Of a stretch of 64,000 nt of DNA, positions 1 through 10,303 are shown piece by piece. Where the stretch lies: assembly GCF_902148855.1 (NCBI RefSeq), contig NC_043976.1, positions 19,690,166-19,754,165 on the forward strand, given 5' to 3'. This stretch comes from Sphaeramia orbicularis (Eukaryota > Chordata > Actinopteri > Kurtiformes > Apogonidae). Made by a program: the position numbers and the translations under genes. A model generated the notes under the pieces. That model saw only the letters and a list, made by a program, of their open reading frames with translations. It ran no database searches and was not told the origin of the DNA. Every line of letters begins with the position of its first letter. Within the stretch, counting starts at the first letter, position 1.

Positions 1-264
1 TGTGTCCATCCAATGTCATTAATCAAACTCCATCGGTTTTACTGGTAAATCGATGTTGTAGAAGATGATGATGTTTCCATTTTCACTACGGAGCCTCTGA
101 ACGTCCAAATGGGTCATATCTGATGACTATGAAAAGATGATTAACTGCATTTTACACAAATTATTTACATGAATTGATAAAATTAGTGGATCATTTGGTA
201 TTAAACATTTTCCACCAGTAATTGGTTTTGGTTGCCAGTGGCTGTTTGGATCTTTATAGGTTAA
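1..264 (+). mobile_element. TTAA-flanked MITE, truncated by window edge (copy A)
   Basis: This stretch matches the right part of the longer copy at 46542-47081 almost word for word: a block around 'GTCCAAATGGGTCATATCTG', then 'GGTTGCCAGTGGCTGTTTGG', then the end 'TCTTTATAGG' followed by TTAA at 261-264. The same family occurs at 45601-46123 (inverted), 46542-47081, about 49820-50267 and about 50825-51280. TTAA flanks and ends beginning CCC point to a non-autonomous piggyBac-like element. It lies in an lnx2 intron. Confidence 0.7.
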
Positions 265-1084
265 GGTAACCACTATTATTTTGCATGAATATGATTATCA
301 TCTCCATTCACCTGCACAGAAAGAGGTGAATGAAGCTAAAAGAAATATTAATTCACCACTATTAACATCCTTTTCCATTGTTTGTCCTTAAAGATGTCAT
401 CTCATTGTACCCCCTTCGTTTCAAGGTGCTCAACTTCTGTTTGTGTTGGCCATTTCCAGTAATATCTTTGGATATTTCAGTAGGTTTTCTATGTTTGAGT
501 TATTTATTTCAGATATGCCCTGTGTGTTTTTTGTTTACTCTGTCAAAAAATAAAATGCAATTTTATACGTATTCCAGTATTCAGTGCTAATAGTCTAAAT
601 CATTCTTCTTCATTAGGCTGTACTGTAAACTATTATTCAATTTAAACTATACCAGCACCATAAAATGAACAGAGAAAGATGACTCACTGTTACCAAAATG
701 TTATTATTGTGACAGCCCTGGTCTGTATGTAATAAACATGTTCCCTCCCATGTTCTGGTTTAATATAATCTGTAGACTGGAGCATCTCTGTAGCGCCACA
801 AAACTTCCTTCATATATGTTTATAATGTGTTGTGAAACATTTTACATGTTTCTGTGATTTGAATATCACAAATGGGCATCACGCACTAGTAATGAATTAT
901 GTTGCTGATTATTTGATTATCTGGATTACCTGGATTATTGTTAAGAAGATCTGTGAGAGTTTTGACTGCTACAGTAATGAAATGTAATAATATAAATGGA
1001 TAATATTTGACTTCTACATATTGTCCATAGTTTTCACACACATGCATGGGTCTGTCTGGTATATCAGTATGTAAATGTGGTTAC

Positions 1085-1635
1085 CTGTGTTTGAGATGCG
1101 CCTCTAAGTCACATCTTGGCATGCTGAGAGAGCAGACCGGGGTCAAAGGGCATGATACAGACAGCTTATCCAGCAGCTTGTGCACCAGGATGCTGGATCT
1201 GCGGCATGCCTGCAGCTGGAGCCGCGCCCTGTCCAGCGGGCAGAAGTCCCTCTCCTGCAGGAAGCTGCGCAGACAGCGGGCACAGAAGGTGTGGCCGCAC
1301 GGTGTATCGAGAGGCTGCACCAGCGGCTGCAGGCAGATATGGCACACCAGGTCGTCATCCACTTCCAGGCGGTAGTTGTAAAGGTGGTTCTCCCAGCTGC
1401 GGTGGATCTGGCCACACTCAGGACATAGAGCCTCCAGGGCTGGCTCAACTGACCCAGCTAGACCCACCTCGCAGCCTGGGCTGCCCATCTCTGCTCCTTC
1501 TACACAAATTTGCTTTGGCACAAGTGACTCCAGTGGGACTGTAGTTTTGGGATGGGGCACAAAAACTCCTATCCCATAAGCTTCAGAGGATGAACAGGTT
1601 GCTGATGGGACAGATGCCCCCCAGTGGTTGATCAT
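1085..1635 (-). CDS. lnx2: LNX2 (ligand of Numb protein X 2), RING-finger exon, partial
   Basis: This exon encodes the N-terminal part of an LNX-type E3 ubiquitin ligase, which uses a RING domain plus PDZ domains to bind and ubiquitinate partners such as Numb. Visible features are ECGQ, then ENHLYNY, then the RING with Cys/His ligands between residues 98 and 132 ([21 protein letters not shown]), then [12 protein letters not shown] and a second Cys-rich segment ending [17 protein letters not shown] donor follows base 1085 on the minus strand. The PDZ exons lie to the left of the window. A CTGCAG acceptor sits just upstream of the first ATG (1635). A second in-frame ATG at 1488 gives an N-terminus closer in length to human LNX2 (22 residues before CPECG), so the true start is uncertain. 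LNX2 rather than LNX1 is supported by the neighbour polr1d. The suffix a or b cannot be decided here. Confidence 0.9.
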
Positions 1636-3890
1636 ACATTGTCCTGCAGGTCAGAAGGCAAAGTAAGAGGGTTAAACAGCTGTTTCAGAGAAACAACAAG
1701 TGTCAGATTTTGTGCTTTTATTCATGTGGCAAATGCTTTGTGCACGTGAGCCCACATGTCCAAATCAGTGTGTGTCTGTCAGTGAGTGTGCTGAGATTAT
1801 GTATTGCTGCTCCTGTCCACTAATCTGACAGTATAATCTCTCTTTTGCTCTCGCCTGCTGCAATCTTCCAATTCCACAGAGAGGGAATTATCTGGGATTG
1901 AGGCAGAGAGAGGACACAGATCAGAGGAAGTGGGATTGGGAAAGCAATAGAGAGGGAAAATAGTGCCAGCAAGAGGTAGAAAGGAGCATAGAGAGAAGAA
2001 GTAGAGTGAAAAAGATTAATGGGCTGAAAAATGAGAAAGACACAGAAAATAAGTAAAAGTGGAGGAGATAATAGGGTAAAGGGAAGGGAGTCAAACTCAC
2101 ACAGGAGACATAAATAAAGAAGTCAAGGCGTGTGACATTCAAGGACTTCTTTAAACATTCCTCACAGTGAACTTGATATTAGCGCTTTTGGTTCAGGCTG
2201 TGTACAGTAGATGCACTTAGTCTCCTCTAGAACAGAAACTGAGAACATGCCTAGAGCAAAGTCTTAAATTATAGCACTCTACCAAGCAGAGTGTGTCCCC
2301 TGAGCTAATGCACTGTATGGGCTGATCATTTCCACAGTGGTTCACATCCAAAGCCATTCAGACCTTCAGCCGGTCTATTAGCCAGCCCCCCCGGGCCTGA
2401 TGCTATCAGCAGACAGCAGAGGGCGTGCCTCAGCACAGTGGGCTAGCCAAGCCACTGTGACTACCTGCCTCTGTTCCAATGAGGGTCTGCTCCTGTCTCC
2501 ATGACGACCTGGAGTCTGTTCTGTTCAGTGGGGCTTGACATTCAGAGTGTAGCCGGAGAAGGATGCAGAGAAGCCACACAACAGATGCACTTCTCTCAGC
2601 AGGATGCTTTGCTCCTCCCTGGTACACGCCTGAAAGCTTGTCAGACAGTGCAGACAATAACAGCCCCCTTAGTTTATTTTTTGATGGGTTTTTTTTGCCT
2701 CGTTTCCGTGGATACCCATTTCTGAGACAACCTGTCTCCTCTGTCTCCTTGGCTACCGGACCGGTAGTTACTTATTTCAGTCTCCTTTAAGTACGTGCTC
2801 CTGTCTGTGTGTGACTGGCTGCTTCTGTCTCTATCCCGCAGCTGGACATGAATTAATCATGAGGACACAAGGCTTCTCTGTTCCTATAACAAAGCTGTGA
2901 CATCACCACATCACACACACACTTGTAGACATGCAAGCATAAGTCTACACAGGCAAAAGTAAACACACAGGATACATGCACAAAGGCTTTTTGGGTACCA
3001 CATCCTGTAAATAGTCTTTATCAATAAGTAAAGTCCTCAGGTTTTCACTGTGGCAGCAGTTTACAGCTTGGCAGCAAAAAGCACTTAAATCTATTTTAAA
3101 CATCATTGGACTTTGTGGCAACAGATTCTTTAACACAAGTCATTTGAAGACTGACGAATGCTTGTGAAATATCTAAATATCTCTCTTTTAATGCCAGCAT
3201 GTCTGCGTGTGAGTCCAAGGCCATGCTGTTATTGTCATTGCAATGCTTTCTGTATTAATAAATAACAGTCCTGGCCCTGCACCTGTCTATGCTCATTTTT
3301 CATTTTTCAGAGATGACAATATAATCTTACAACAAACCATGAAGTATCTCGCATGCATGCAGAAATGACATTTTCAAATAAGATGAGATGATGTTTTGGG
3401 CGACAGATTTTAAATCTCAGGTCCTGTCGGCTTAGCCTACATTTTCACAAAGCCCCTTTCGTCGTCTCTTATCTTAGAAAATATCCAGAAAGGCTGTTGG
3501 CCACTTGGAAGTATAGGCCTGCTGCTGTTCTGCAGGGTCTGTTGCAATACGCTGCTTTTTTCACAACAGTGACACAGACATGCAATGATAACAACAAAAA
3601 ATGACAGTGATGTAAATGAAAATTTGCAATCAGTTGAACTGTCACAGTCCCGAATTACCTTGGCATCGCAGCAACTGCAGTGTCATGATCACTAAGCTAT
3701 CCGTAGGCGTTTAACGCATTTGATTAGACAAGAGTATTTTTTTTAATCATTGCCCCCATCTGTCTGACTCCATCCCACCCTCCACAAGCGGACAGATGTA
3801 GCGACAATGGCAATATCAATGCAAAGCCAGCCACACAGTGACACCGTGGACGTGGAGACAGAATACATATGCAGATGTAATGTTACCTAT
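1636..3890. other. lnx2 5' intron, no gene seen
   Basis: No exon-like reading frame with splice sites was found. Short CA-rich runs occur near 2910. The interval separates the lnx2 RING exon from its probable non-coding first exon. Confidence 0.5.
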
Positions 3891-3894
3891 GCAG

Positions 3895-4095
3895 GCTGCT
3901 CCTCCGCGCCGCGCACTCCGGCCCCAAAAAGGGGGACTATCATTAGCTGCGGGACCTCAATCACGCATTCACCGCAACGGACCGTTCCGCAAACCCGCAC
4001 GAAAACGCCCCCGTGCCTTTGGTGGCGCTGACCCCGCCCACAGCTGTCCGTCAACTGGAATGGGCGGGGTCTGGTGCTGTCACTCCAGACGTGAA
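3895..4095 (-). promoter_or_regulatory. lnx2: Probable lnx2 promoter and non-coding first exon
   Basis: This is a local GC- and CpG-rich island in AT-rich DNA. On the minus strand it has two GC boxes (CCCCGCCC and GGGCGGGG) and ends in CCTGCATAG followed by a GTAACA donor near 3894. That fits a GC-driven promoter plus untranslated first exon for lnx2, transcribed away from polr1d about 0.8 kb to the right. Function is inferred from composition and position only. Confidence 0.5.
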
Positions 4096-4149
4096 ACAAA
4101 GGTAGCTCTTAGTCGCCTGTTTAAAAATAAAATAAATTAAAGATTTTTC

Positions 4150-4232
<83 letters not shown>
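4150..4232 (+). repeat. Poly(A) tract followed by (AT)n microsatellite
   Basis: An uninterrupted run of about 28 A is followed directly by about 27 AT dinucleotides. A homopolymer joined to a dinucleotide array is typical of a decayed retroposon tail that expanded. Confidence 0.95.
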
Positions 4233-4235
<3 letters not shown>

Positions 4236-4921
4236 GTACTTGATTGTGACAGAGGTAAATACTAAATACACTGTATATTTCACGATACTCACTGTGGTAA
4301 AAATTCTCCTTTCCTTTATTTTTCCACATAAATCCATGTATAGTACTTTCAAACAAACATAAACTAATAAATGAATAAAAAACGAAAGGAAAATATTCAG
4401 TTTTTAAACATGCTTTAATTACATTTTTACACTTTACAGTTTACTGTTTTTTCAAATCCAAAAATACTATAAGCCTACTTTAAGGTGGAGGTCCCATTTT
4501 ACATTAATCAGAGCAAAATAAAAAGAATATAACGCTAATATAGTGATTTTAAAAATGAAATGAATGAAACCTTGGAAATAATAGCTGTTTCCTTTATAAA
4601 ACAAAAATAGCAATGAAAACATCAACAGTTGGAAAATAAATGTACAGCAAAAATTTACATTAAAGGGTAAAATAGGAAATAGAGATTAATTTTTTCCCAC
4701 TGATTAATGCTGTTTTTATACAAACAGTCGTCTAAATACTTTACTTTGTTGTTCCATAAGGTAAATCAATCAGGCACTGACAAAGACGGCTAAAAACCAT
4801 GGGGTCCTCGGTCTAAGGACCTCAGGGAGAAGTAAACAAAAAATGATGGTTCGTTAATTTTGCCACCTTCGTCTATTTAATTAACTTAACGCGTTTGTTT
4901 TTTCGCGCCGATCACAACCAA
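4233..4921. other. polr1d upstream region
   Basis: This is AT-rich non-coding DNA. Close to the polr1d ATG there is a TTTCGCGCC element (E2F-like) at about 4901-4909, and no clear TATA box. It probably holds the polr1d promoter, arranged head to head with lnx2. Confidence 0.45.
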
Positions 4922-7900
4922 ATGGCAGAGGACAACGAACTAGAAAAGTATGTGACTATTTTGCTGTTTGTTTGCTTTTAGCTGCCGGTAACACATATTT
5001 AGCTAAGCTAGTTTTCCGCCGTAACTGTAAGACACCGTTTACTTGAGGAGGGAGTGGGATGGGGAAGGGGTATTTTTGTCGACAGCTGTTAACAGTTATA
5101 GTGCTGTGACAGTGGAAAGGTTGTGAGAAAACCCTGCCACCGTAACTGCACTCGGCATTTGCTAAAGATAACATTAGCTGCGTGGTTAAAGGTCGGCTAA
5201 TTCAGAGCCTGTGCTGATTCAGCAGCCCGGGTCAAACCGGGACACTGACGCCGTCCCTCATTCACTGCACTAATGATTCACTTTCTCCTCTAAAGTCTGC
5301 ATCACTGTGTCTTTTCTCGCTTAATTAAATTGTTTTCCCCTTGGCGCCCCCTTGAGATTTTGTGCCATCTCCCTCCCCTTCACTTGACTCATTTTTTTCT
5401 GTTTTTGTTTTTTTCTTGTGAATCCATAGACGTGCAATAGAGGAACTCCTCCGGGAGACTGACAGGGCTCGGGTGAGAGCAGAGACCATGGGCCCTGCAG
5501 GATGGTGAGCACTGTCTTTGACATGCCATCTGTGTCAGTCTGCACACATCTGACATCCAACAACGTTTGTCTGATACCAAATGGCTTAACATTTGTTGTA
5601 CTGGGGCCATCGTTCGTTCGTTCTTTTTTTTTTGTTGACACTTTTTTTTAATTAGTTATTTATCATTTTGTCATGCACAACATAAACAACAATCGGCAGC
5701 AGATAATAGTCACAATCTAATAGTAATAATAATTTAGGTTATAGTTATGAAATAGCAATCAAGTTACCCAAGTAATTACATTTTTAGAGCAGCAGTTTAT
5801 ATAGCATTTCACAGGAGTATAAAACAAACCACGTATTAATTGCGTTTAAAGAAACTAATCCATTTGCCCCATCTTATTATGAAAAGTTCATCTTGCAGCC
5901 TCGGCATAAATGTTAATCTCTCCATTTTGTGAATTTCATCAACAATTTTCAACCCGTCCTCCTGCACTGGTGGATTAAGTTGAAGCCATTTACAAGTGAT
6001 TACTTTTTTTTGTCGCAGCACCAACGATTTTTTTTTTAGAAGTTATTTATCATTTATTGTGAAATCATCAGGAAGAACTCCTAACGATAGTGACAAAGTG
6101 GGTTGCTGTAATTTAAAACCCAAAATCTGTTCTATATTTTTTTATATAATATTTATTCCAACATCTTTCCAAAAAGTTGTAATTTTCATACAGGACCAAA
6201 AAATGTGGGTCTGGTTTCCCTCTGTGTCCCCGCAACCCCCTGTGTAGAAACATTTAAGTTTCTACACAACTGTTGTTTTGGCGTTATAATGAACCGTACT
6301 CAATTTTTCTGACTAAATTCTTGCCAGTAGGCTGAAGAGGAGGTTGAAGTAGCAGATTCACACAGGGCAAATTTTCTTTCATTGTTTTGTGTCAAGGTGA
6401 AGATGTGAGTGACAAGAACAAAGTGCGTGTTACATCATGTGTGGCTGAGCTGTTTTACTCAATTTGCTTGAATGCCAATTGATGCACATTTACTTTAATC
6501 AAGTATTAATATTTTATTCAACTGTATTACTCCACTAGATCTCAAAGACAAACACTGTACTTTTTACACCACTGCATTAATTTTAGCTGCAGACACTTTC
6601 CACATTACGTGTTTCATTCTTTCTTGGCCACTGACACCATCGATGCAAGCATCTTAAAATGTTCATCTTGAATGTCATAAACTGAAATATAAAGTGCTCC
6701 TTTGTGGCTTGAGAAAATCCCCTAAATTAAAGCTGTTGGTAGTGAGGGAAAGTCCATTGTCCCAAAACTGAAAACAGGGCTGTCTTTTTAGATTTGTAAT
6801 TCTCCCAGGGAAGGCAAGCTGTTTACATATCGTGACTTCATAAAATATGTATTGATTAGATTAATAAACAGTTTATTGTGTAGTTACAACCACCATCTAC
6901 AGCAGTAAAATGTAATGTACACATTAATATATTATTACTGTGAATGAAAAATATCATGATGAGAAACAAAAGAATGTCAGGAACCCTTTTACTGCACAAA
7001 CACTTTTTTCTGTCACACTTTAGGCATTTTTTGCTTAGACTTTTGCTTAACTGAAAGTACAGAGTAGTTTCACTTGTAGATGAGTATTTTTGGAGTGTGC
7101 TGTTTGTGCTACTGCTGAAGTAAAGGGTCTGAATTTTCTGCTTCTGAACATGACAGCAGAACAATTCAATCATACAAGGCAGTCATCACACAGAGATCTA
7201 GGCTTCCTAAAACATGCAACATGATTATGTTGTAACAAATAGAATTTCAGCAGTGAAAATGCCCATTGTGAGCGTCTAAATGGGGTTATTTTATTTTTCA
7301 GTAGCAATGGAAACCAGGGGCAACATGGTGGTGCGGTGGATAGCACTCATACCTCACAGCAATAAGGTCCTTAGTTCAGTTCCAACACCAAATGACAGTT
7401 TGCAGGTTCTCTCCGGGTACTCCGGCTTCCTCGCACCATCCAAAGACATGCACTAAAATAGGTTAATTGGTTAATCTAAATTGCCCATAAGTGTGAATGT
7501 GAGAGTGATTGGTTGTTGGTCTCTATTTGGCAGCCCTGCGGTTTAGAAGATGAATGAATGAATGGAGACCAGTAAGATAAAGAACGTTTAAAGCATAAAC
7601 GACCAGTGGAGTTGGACACATGGTTCATAGATGACCTGCTGCTGGACGCACTTCTTAATAATAGTGTGCCATACAGTGATGTCATGTTTAAGGCTTTTTT
7701 GTTGATGTCCCTGTCAGGTTGAAGTGTCCACTCAGGAGCACCAACAAGCGCTTTCTCCTCAACACCCTTCGATCCACCGGCCTGCAGCGGCGCACCGGTG
7801 ATCCCAGAGGGGGACACTCCGCCACTAGAGGGCGCCCGAGGAGCGAGTCCCCGGAGAGAAGCCGTGGCCGCAGCAGATCACCCGCCAGAGACCACCGTAG

Positions 7901-8063
7901 TAATGGAGACCACACAGAAAATAAACATCATCACAGGGACAGCAGCACAAAAAAACATCAGAAATACAGCAGAGACAAGGACAGGAGCCACAGACATAAA
8001 GACAACTCAGACGGGAGACACAGGAAAGATGGACATAACAGAAACAGAGACAAACATAAATGA
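4922..8063 (+). CDS. polr1d: POLR1D alternative product (isoform-2 type), three coding exons
   Basis: Exons are 4922-4947, 5430-5504 and 7718-8063, with donors GTATGT and GTGAGC, acceptors CATAG and GTCAG, and matching phases. Together they give 148 residues. The N-terminus (MAEDNELEKRAIEELL, then RAETMGPAGWLKCPL, then STNKRFLLNTL) matches the human POLR1D isoform 2 protein, which shares only its first exon with the AC19/RPAC2 subunit of RNA polymerases I and III. The C-terminal half is rich in Arg, Ser, His, Asp and Lys (SRGRSRSP, then HR/DK-rich blocks), more SR/RD-like than the human tail. No exon for the AC19 fold (HTLGNSLRY motif) was found between here and pdx1. The molecular role of this isoform is not established; AC19 activity should not be assumed. 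An AATAAA lies at 8214. Confidence 0.85.
5630..6262 (-). mobile_element. LINE-1-type fragment, 5'-truncated, ORF2 C-terminus
   Basis: Read on the minus strand, 6250-5836 gives a degraded ORF2 tail: a Cys-rich stretch with FWSC and TTFWKDVGI, then RQKKVITCKWL, then KMERLTFMPRLQDE and a WGKW ending. This order (CWKC-like, FW.C, ITCKWL, MERLTF) is the C-terminal end of L1-clade ORF2 proteins in fish. The reading frame has at least two internal stops, so the copy is dead. A T-rich run near 5622-5652 on the plus strand would be its poly(A) end. It sits in polr1d intron 2. Confidence 0.75.
7313..7555 (+). mobile_element. tRNA-derived SINE
   Basis: The sequence begins GGCAACATGGTGGTGCGGTGG and continues with CACTCATACCTCACAGCAA, a degenerate B box (AGTTCAGTTCC), TCCGGGTACTCCGGCTTCCT, CCAAAGACATGCA and TCTAAATTGCCC. 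This is the common fish repeat whose consensus carries a Pol III A box (TGGTGCAGTGG) and B box (GGTTCGATTCC). The 3' end runs into a short GAATGAAT tail. It lies in polr1d intron 2. Confidence 0.75.
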
Positions 8064-8213
8064 AGATCTGTGGCACTCCTCTTCCAAAGGCCACTCCTGA
8101 ACTATACCGACCACCCACACGCCTCACAGAGCCCCTGGCAGTGTGTCCTGCATAGCTGGTATGTTAGATGACATGGAAGATACTTTAATAGCTTTTATTT
8201 TTTTATCCCTTCT

Positions 8214-8219
8214 AATAAA
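8214..8219 (+). terminator. polr1d: polr1d polyadenylation signal
   Basis: AATAAA lies about 150 bp after the polr1d stop codon, in a U-rich context. Confidence 0.6.
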
Positions 8220-10303
8220 AATGGGCTTGTTTTAAGCCACAGAAACAAGGTGGAGATTATTCAACCATTAAAGCTGTTTTACAGAAGCTGGAAGCAGATT
8301 GTAGAGATTTAGACCCTTCATGCAAAATGGACTAAGATAAGCAGAGTTTTATTTACTATTTCTATGAGTAATTCTAGAGAATCGGAGTGAATAGAATATC
8401 TAATTACCTTTTTTAGTAGATCAGAATTTTTTGTTGTTTTTTTTACAAAGCTTTACCTTTTCTGAGCTCTCATATTTCATATGACTAAGGATTTGGCGTA
8501 AATGTGTTTCACCTACAGTAGAGGAGGTTTGGTTGCAATTATAATGTCATTACTATTCTTCTGTCAATGTTTACTGAGGCCATGTTGCTGTCGCCACTGG
8601 GCAAGCACTTTTTTATCGCGTGTCCAACTTTTTGACATGTGTATGTACACCGCCTATCAGAAACGGTTTTGTTTGTTAAAGTTCTCCTGGCACTCCTAAT
8701 GGTCACCCAGTCCTCTTGAACATGAGATCATTCAAAGACTGTAACAGCAATAAACAAACTACCAGTACTAAAGAAAATGCTGGTTTAGTGACTGAACTCC
8801 TAAATGTGCATTTGGACATACGAGATTTGTTCAGGGTTTTGAAGTATTTTAATACCTGCTGTTTGTATCTGTTCTGTTTTTACTGTTCTGCGTGCAAGTG
8901 CGTTCTATAAAGAGCAGTTGTCGATCTGTTGGGTTATGATTTACCCATAAGTCTATTATTGCTGAGTTAACCTGTGTTTCTCTTCGCTTGAGCCATTACG
9001 CAAATGTCTGTGTCTGGAAAGTGAAATGCGTTTTACGCGGCATCATGCTCCATAAATCACGTTGTCCATCTCCACTGTAGTGGAGAATAGCTTCGGTTAA
9101 CTGTTTCCTTCCTCTTTGCAACAATGATCAAATATAAACACCATTAAGCCATAGTGCAGGAGGTGATTTGTGTAGAACTGGTTTACTTGAACTTTATTGC
9201 ATCTCTGAGTGCCCCATTAAGATACCGTGGAAAGGGCCATAATTGCTTTTGAAGAACTCTGTGCAAATAGTGTAGTGATATACACTATAGAGTTAAAAGC
9301 CTAGACGTCCTGTACAATTTACCTGAAAACCGGTGAATCACACCTGTCCTGTGATAAAGGCTCAAAATGTTGCATAAAACCGCCGGTGCTCCCAGGTCGT
9401 GGAGATGCGCTCCACACGCTCCGCACCCCATGTTAATTGTGTTCTGTAGTTCACTCCATCCTAATTGGTTTACCACGAGAGCGGTGGTTTAATGGGGCGA
9501 ACGCACCCCCGTCAAAGGCTAATGGCCTGCAAACATGGCCAGAGTGCAGTGAGTAAAGCGGCCTCGGCAGCTCTGTGTTTGTTATTGCCAAGGGCCCATC
9601 GTGCGGGAACAGTGAGCTCACACTCGCTAAATGGTGTTAAATGATGCATTTACAGAAGTGTAATGGGTACATTTTAAAAGTCACCAAATCAGAGCGGTAC
9701 AGACAAATGCAAAAAGTGGCAGTGGAAATAGGCCTGGTGTTTGAGCTTCCCATCCGAGTTTCCAAGACAACTGTCTCAACATCCAACTCCCTTATCTCGC
9801 AGGTCAACCAATGTTTGCGCCCTTACCTATCGATTTATCAGGCGTGTTGTGCAGACAAGAGATATATCCATATATATTGTCTCTGTGCTGGGTTGGTTTG
9901 TGTCTAACCCTTCTCCCTGTGTAGACACAAGGTCCCCATTCACACTACTTGACCCGTGTTTGTTTCTGTTGTGGTGACAAACAGGGGGGAGCCAGGTAAA
10001 GGTGGTATTTACTGAGTGGCATTGATTTAAGCGCGCAGGGACGTCCTGTTCAATTTACTGAAAAATCTCAAGCTGCGCTGGAAACTAAGGGATCGCCCAT
10101 AGGTCTACAGTTTTGAGCAAACAGTCAAACCAATGACTTGGGCGCTGCAGAGTCACATGGTGATAGGGTGACACACCTGTGTGGAGCTGCAGAGGCCTCA
10201 CAGTTGCGCCAGAGGCAGGTAGAGCAGAAGGTCCGCACCGAGGCAGGGCGCAGGTGGTGTATGTGCGCGCAAACTTCCCTGCAGCCTCGGGTCCTCCGAA
10301 GTC
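8220..10303 (+). promoter_or_regulatory. pdx1 upstream region, candidate enhancers and promoter
   Basis: No coding exon was found. The block 8980-9980 is less AT-rich than its surroundings. It holds several TAAT cores (CCATTAAG twice, GGCTAATGG), FoxA-like motifs (ATAAACA near 9133, TGTTTGTT near 9577) and a TCAAAGG. Close to the gene there are ACCAATGA (about 10129) and TCACATGGTGA (about 10151), resembling CCAAT and E boxes. Mammalian Pdx1 enhancers use FoxA, HNF and homeodomain sites, so regulation of pdx1 is plausible, but it is inference here. No gsx1 homeobox remains in this interval. Confidence 0.4.

Noticed and set aside
5321-5641. 106-residue minus-strand frame over polr1d exon 2
   Set aside because: It overlaps a confirmed plus-strand exon with correct splice sites, and the minus product has no recognisable domain.
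5996-6247. 83-residue plus-strand frame
   Set aside because: It is antisense to the LINE-1 ORF2 fragment.
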